Shown: positions 5,896 to 6,136 of the stretch, piece by piece
Numbering within the stretch: position 1 is the first letter of the stretch
How the letters are laid out: each line of letters opens with the position of its first letter
Source of the DNA: Candidatus Colicola coprequi
GTDB lineage: Bacteria > Bacteroidota > Bacteroidia > Bacteroidales > Paludibacteraceae
Length of the DNA stretch: 6,136 nucleotides
Direction of reading: 5' to 3'
NCBI GenBank assembly: GCA_018065765.1
Contig: JAGHSR010000068.1
Coordinates: forward strand, 1-6,136
Program-made: the position numbers and the translations under genes
Notes under the pieces: generated by a model
What the model was told of the DNA's origin: nothing
The model's input: the letters and a program-made list of their open reading frames with translations, nothing else
Databases searched by the model: none

Positions 5896-5911
5896 GACCG
5901 CTGCGCTGTAG
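5896..5911 (-). repeat. Exact inverted copy of the 16-bp repeat found inside the barrel gene
   Basis: Read on the minus strand this is CTACAGCGCAGCGGTC, a perfect match to the consensus of the three tandem copies at 4299-4346. With flanking bases, 5896-5914 in reverse complement matches 4312-4330 at 18 of 19 positions. It lies in the spacer between heptamer arrays 3 and 4. Confidence 0.85.
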
Positions 5912-5961
5912 GACGGTGCGGTGGGTGGTAAATATCTAAAAAGATGGGGGTTGCGTAGTAT

Positions 5962-5978
5962 GCGGCACTGGGAGCCGC
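5962..5978. other. Small GC-rich hairpin
   Basis: GCGGC (5962-5966) pairs with GCCGC (5974-5978) around a 7-nt loop, within the spacer between the two heptamer arrays. Too short to assign a role. Confidence 0.35.
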
Positions 5979-5993
5979 GTAAGGTGCTAATGT

Positions 5994-6015
5994 TTTCGCC
6001 CCAAAGAGGGCGAAA
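5994..6015. other. 8-bp perfect hairpin at the edge of heptamer array 4
   Basis: TTTCGCCC (5994-6001) and GGGCGAAA (6008-6015) form a perfect 8-bp stem with a 6-nt loop (CAAAGA). Its last two bases are the first bases of array 4. No T run follows on either strand, so I do not call it a terminator; it may be part of the repeat cassette. Confidence 0.55.
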
Positions 6016-6097
6016 CGCTGAATGCAAAATGCAGAATGCAAAACGCAAAATTCAGAATGCAAAATGCAAAATGCTGAATGCTGAACGGAGAATGGAG
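6014..6097 (+). repeat. Heptamer array 4
   Basis: Twelve contiguous 7-bp units, 84 bp, the same length as array 3: AACGCTG, AATGCAA, AATGCAG, AATGCAA, AACGCAA, AATTCAG, AATGCAA twice, AATGCTG twice, AACGGAG, AATGGAG. More degenerate than the others (three AACG variants) and without the AATTGAG block. It ends in AATGGAG followed by ATT, as array 3 does. Confidence 0.93.
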
Positions 6098-6136
6098 ATT
6101 TAGTAGTAGAGATGTACATCCGTGGGGGTAATGTCC

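Larger units (their letters stand above)
5640..6136. other. Gene-free, repeat-rich region downstream of the barrel gene
   Basis: About 500 bp without a credible coding region. Its contents in order are a GC hairpin, two GAGTTTA units, the inverted repeat with 11-bp iterons, heptamer array 3, a 127-bp spacer, heptamer array 4 and a 39-bp tail containing the palindrome GATGTACATC (6111-6120). Open frames on the minus strand here are long only because both main heptamers lack stop codons when read in reverse; they translate to monotonous Phe/Ile/Leu/His/Ser strings and are not treated as genes. Confidence 0.7.

Noticed and set aside
5887..6013. Small RNA or tRNA gene in the spacer between arrays 3 and 4
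   Set aside because: Only isolated short hairpins are visible; there is no cloverleaf, no CCA end and no recognisable RNA family.
5718..6119. 133-aa open frame on the minus strand spanning both 3' heptamer arrays
   Set aside because: Its translation is mostly repeated Phe/Ile/Leu/His/Ser strings from heptamers that lack stops on this strand; there is no domain-like sequence.

Overview
The window looks like a Bacteroidales (Bacteroidota) chromosome from an anaerobe. The evidence is a pair of rubrerythrins, a RecQ of the architecture I associate with Bacteroidota, a barrel-type outer-membrane protein resembling the Bacteroidota OMP_b-brl_3 group, A/T-rich translation starts without Shine-Dalgarno sequences, and abundant 7-bp repeat arrays between genes. 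I cannot name a genus from this stretch. All five genes are on the + strand.

Layout: (1) 46-1139 is a two-gene oxidative-stress unit, a reverse-order rubrerythrin (rubredoxin domain first) followed 5 nt later by a classical rubrerythrin (rubredoxin domain last), closed by a candidate stem-loop terminator at 1183-1225. (2) 1274-3016 is a RecQ-family helicase that lacks the C-terminal zinc-binding tail expected for its family. (3) 3071-3925 is a bile acid:sodium symporter (BASS) family membrane transporter. (4) 3942-5639 is a signal-peptide-bearing outer-membrane beta-barrel without a plug domain. (5) 5640-6136 is about 500 bp with no credible gene, filled with hairpins, tandem repeats and two heptamer arrays.

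The most unusual thing here is the heptamer repeat family (consensus AATNNAR: mainly AATTGAG, AATGCAA, AATGCAG, AATGGAG, AATGCTG). Four arrays lie in the same orientation. Two of them form the entire intergenic spacers between recQ, the transporter and the barrel gene, and they supply the stop codons of the first two genes and sit directly against (or contain) the start codons of the next two. At the recQ 3' end the array begins exactly where the conserved zinc-ligand tail should continue, and the one ligand position still encoded is Ser instead of Cys. A second repeat family (a 16-mer, CTACAGCGCAGCGGTC) occurs three times inside the barrel gene as part of an apparent 69-bp in-frame insertion, and once, exactly and inverted, in the 3' noncoding region. 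That noncoding region also holds a 65-bp element whose arms are the two halves of a parS-like palindrome, flanking three 11-bp repeats that resemble DnaA boxes.

Functionally, the rubrerythrins probably detoxify peroxide together. RecQ, transporter and barrel are co-directional and joined only by repeat spacers, so they may be co-transcribed, but no common pathway is evident. Everything here is read by eye; family assignments rest on motifs I recognise and not on searches.
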